The notes beneath the pieces are model-generated. The model had not been told where the DNA came from. It saw only the letters and a program-made list of their open reading frames with translations, and did no database searches. 62,638 nt of DNA from NCBI GenBank assembly GCA_900314445.1, contig OMVA01000005.1, forward strand, positions 1-62,638, given 5' to 3'. Each line of letters begins with the position of its first letter. The stretch's first letter is position 1. Below, one piece after another: positions 61,121 through 62,638 of this stretch. This stretch comes from an uncultured Lachnospiraceae bacterium. GTDB taxonomy: Bacteria; Bacillota; Clostridia; Lachnospirales; Lachnospiraceae. The translations under genes and the position numbers were made by a program.

Positions 61121-61138
61121 AAACGAAGTACTTCGTTT
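61121..61138. promoter_or_regulatory. 18-bp perfect palindrome in the HPr-like leader (operator candidate)
   Basis: AAACGAAGTACTTCGTTT is a perfect palindrome, located between the -10 box and ribosome site of the HPr-like gene and upstream of the divergent mtaB. Position and symmetry suggest a dimeric regulator site. It does not match a cre consensus. Confidence 0.5.
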
Positions 61139-61159
61139 GAAATTAATTCTTATGTTATA

Positions 61160-61188
61160 ATAATAAAAGTTGCGCTTTGAAAAGTCAA
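61160..61188 (-). promoter_or_regulatory. Promoter of the HPr-like gene
   Basis: On the minus strand TTGACT (61183-61188), 17-bp spacer, TATTAT (61160-61165). The divergent mtaB has only weaker elements (TATAAT at 61156-61161 with poor -35 spacing). Confidence 0.75.
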
Positions 61189-61217
61189 CTTAAAACAATT
61201 GAAATGAGTGTAAACAA

Positions 61218-62525
61218 ATGAATTCAGTTTTAGAAAACAAGAAGGTGCTTTTATACGCCCTGGGCTGTAAAGTTAACCAATATGAAAACGACGCAATGCT
61301 GGAATCTCTGGAGGCTGCTGGCGCTGTCAGATGTCAGGATAATGATATTGCCGATATCTGTATTATTAATACCTGTTCCGTTACAAATGTTGCCGATCGT
61401 AAATCAAGACAGATTATCCATCGTCTCAAAAAACAGAACCCAAATGCTATTATTGCCGCTACTGGTTGTTATGTCCAGGCTGCAGCTGAAGAATTGAAAT
61501 CCGATAACTCCATTGATGTTTTAGTAGGAAACAATCGTAAAAAGGATATCGTTCGTCTCCTGTCTGAATACTTATCCGGCCAGGATATCCGTGATAACTA
61601 CATTGACGTTAACCAGGATCCATTCTTTGAGGATCTCACCATCAAAACTCCTGAAACCCATACACGTGCCTATATCAAGATCCAGGATGGATGTAACAAC
61701 TTCTGCACCTACTGCATTATTCCATATGTAAGGGGAAGAATTAAAAGTAAAGATATTTCTGAAATCCTGGAAGAAACAAAAACACTTGCTAAAAACGGCG
61801 TAAAGGAAGTGGTACTTACAGGTATTAACCTCTCTTCCTATGATGACGACACAAGCAATTCTAAGTTCATTGATGTAATTCAGGCTGTATCCAAAGTGGA
61901 AGGTATTGAAAGAATCCGACTTGGCTCCCTGGAACCACGAGTAATCACAGACCAGTTCCTGGAGATTGTTAGTTCCTTACCAAACTTCTGCCCTCACTTC
62001 CACTTATCTCTTCAAAGTGCATCCAACGCTACTTTAGAAAGAATGAACCGTAAATATACCATTGAAGAATTTATCGAAACCTGCGACCGAATCCGTCGCT
62101 ACTTCGACAGACCTGCTCTTACATCCGATGTAATCGTTGGCTTCGCTGGAGAAACAGAGGAAGAATTTGCTGAAACAGTAAAGAATCTGGAAAGAATAAA
62201 CTTCTACGAGATGCATGTATTTAAGTACTCTAAGAGGAAAGGTACTCCGGCTGCCAAGATGCCAAATCAGGTTCCTGAAACTGTGAAGAGCACCCGTTCT
62301 GATATTCTCCTTGAAATGAGTAAGAAAAATTCTGAAGCTTATGAAGCATCCTTCAAAGGTGAAAAGCTTCATGTTCTCATTGAAGAAATCATCGAAAAGA
62401 ATGGTAAAAAAGTTTACCGAGGTCATACAGAACGATATATCCTTGTGGACATTCCATTTGCAATGCTGGGGGACAGCCAGGCAAGTGAGGCAAGAATCAA
62501 TACCATTGTCACACTGGATTATTAA
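61218..62525 (+). CDS. mtaB: tRNA t6A37 methylthiotransferase MtaB
   Basis: The 435-residue radical-SAM enzyme is paralogous to MiaB. The N-terminal UPF0004 domain has ALGCKVNQYENDAM, INTCSVTNVADRKSRQ and TGCYVQ (cluster Cys). The radical SAM motif is in DGCNNFCTYCIIPYVRGR, followed by a short TRAM-like C-terminus. It converts t6A37 to ms2t6A37 in tRNAs reading ANN codons. It is divergently transcribed from the HPr-like gene. The ribosome site is weak (GAGTGTAAACA). Confidence 0.94.
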   Translation: MNSVLENKKVLLYALGCKVNQYENDAMLESLEAAGAVRCQDNDIADICIINTCSVTNVADRKSRQIIHRLKKQNPNAIIAATGCYVQAAAEELKSDNSIDVLVGNNRKKDIVRLLSEYLSGQDIRDNYIDVNQDPFFEDLTIKTPETHTRAYIKIQDGCNNFCTYCIIPYVRGRIKSKDISEILEETKTLAKNGVKEVVLTGINLSSYDDDTSNSKFIDVIQAVSKVEGIERIRLGSLEPRVITDQFLEIVSSLPNFCPHFHLSLQSASNATLERMNRKYTIEEFIETCDRIRRYFDRPALTSDVIVGFAGETEEEFAETVKNLERINFYEMHVFKYSKRKGTPAAKMPNQVPETVKSTRSDILLEMSKKNSEAYEASFKGEKLHVLIEEIIEKNGKKVYRGHTERYILVDIPFAMLGDSQASEARINTIVTLDY

Positions 62526-62560
62526 ATTAAAGTTCAAAGCTCCTAAGAAATTTGATAACT

Positions 62561-62606
62561 AGCCGCCGCACACTTGTGACTTTAGTCGTGAGTTAGGCGG
62601 CATTTC
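62561..62606 (+). terminator. Possible terminator after mtaB
   Basis: GCCGCC and GGCGGC arms flank an inner GTGACTTTAGTCGT hairpin, followed by ATTTCC with only three T. It lies about 35 bp after the mtaB stop and is weaker than the other terminators. Confidence 0.45.
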
Positions 62607-62607
62607 C

Positions 62608-62636
62608 TTGTAAAAAGTATAATCATATGGTATAAT
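62608..62636 (+). promoter_or_regulatory. Promoter of a gene right of the window
   Basis: TTGTAA (62608-62613), 17-bp spacer, TATAAT (62631-62636), reading out of the window. The downstream gene is not visible. Confidence 0.6.
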
Positions 62637-62638
62637 TA

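Noticed and set aside
62034..62537. 167-residue minus-strand frame antisense to mtaB
   Set aside because: It is contained in mtaB, with no start signal and shadow-type composition.
1..62638. CRISPR arrays, complete prophage or retron-type systems
   Set aside because: No regularly spaced identical repeats, cas genes, phage structural genes or reverse transcriptase were seen.

Overview
The window looks like a low-GC Firmicutes chromosome, most likely a Lachnospiraceae member of the Butyrivibrio/Pseudobutyrivibrio type. This is inferred from gene content and order, not from a database search. Supporting signs are the divIVA-sepF-yggS block followed by mgsA-rodA-mrdA-mreD-mreC-radC, a GerW-type sporulation protein, a giant two-module 2-hydroxyacyl-CoA dehydratase activase, sigma-A-like promoters with 17-bp spacers, and strong AGGAGG-type ribosome binding sites.

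Region 1 (1-11.5 kb) is accessory. It starts inside a large MBG-repeat cell-surface protein with a C-terminal anchor-like tail. Next comes a decayed patch: a truncated ISLre2-type transposase, a frameshifted TPR-protein remnant, a lipoprotein remnant and an IS21-type istA remnant. Inside this patch is an intact three-gene cluster, LanC-like / CysK-like / GNAT acetyltransferase, with no lantibiotic precursor or dehydratase nearby. A small AT-rich orphan gene and a XerD-like recombinase follow. Upstream of the recombinase is 577 bp of very AT-rich non-coding DNA with three DnaA-box-like sites.

Region 2 (11.5-46.1 kb, all minus strand) is core genome. In the direction of transcription it runs from a rhomboid-like membrane protein, two unknown proteins, DUF2953 and GerW, through TPR, RsmF, RluA-type, RecU, NadE, MiaB, MutS, MutL, MiaA, a COG4100 lyase, RadC, the MreC-MreD-PBP2-RodA elongation machinery, an MgsA-like protein, a D-Ala-D-Ala carboxypeptidase, a P-loop protein, a HlyD-like adaptor, YggS, SepF and DivIVA, to AroB, LspA and RluD. 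One tRNA-Leu(CAA) is embedded on the plus strand.

Region 3 (46.6-62.6 kb) holds the plus-strand activase and a small membrane protein. On the minus strand it holds hisH-hisF-GNAT, a sensor kinase/response regulator pair, a lipoprotein, the translation operon ylxM-ffh-rpsP-khpA-rimM-trmD, and an HPr-like protein that lacks the phospho-histidine. It ends with plus-strand mtaB and a promoter reading out of the window.

The points most worth a second look are: the LanC(CCG)/CysK/GNAT cluster; an MgsA homologue with the catalytic Asp replaced by Val; a recurring intergenic motif (TGCAAATGARYTTGGCG-like, often within inverted repeats) found about ten times; a rhomboid-like protein without a serine-protease motif but with a C-terminal Zn-binding tail; a PBP2 with a ~235-residue insert; and the DnaA-box/AT-rich block beside xerD. 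No CRISPR array and no complete mobile element were seen.
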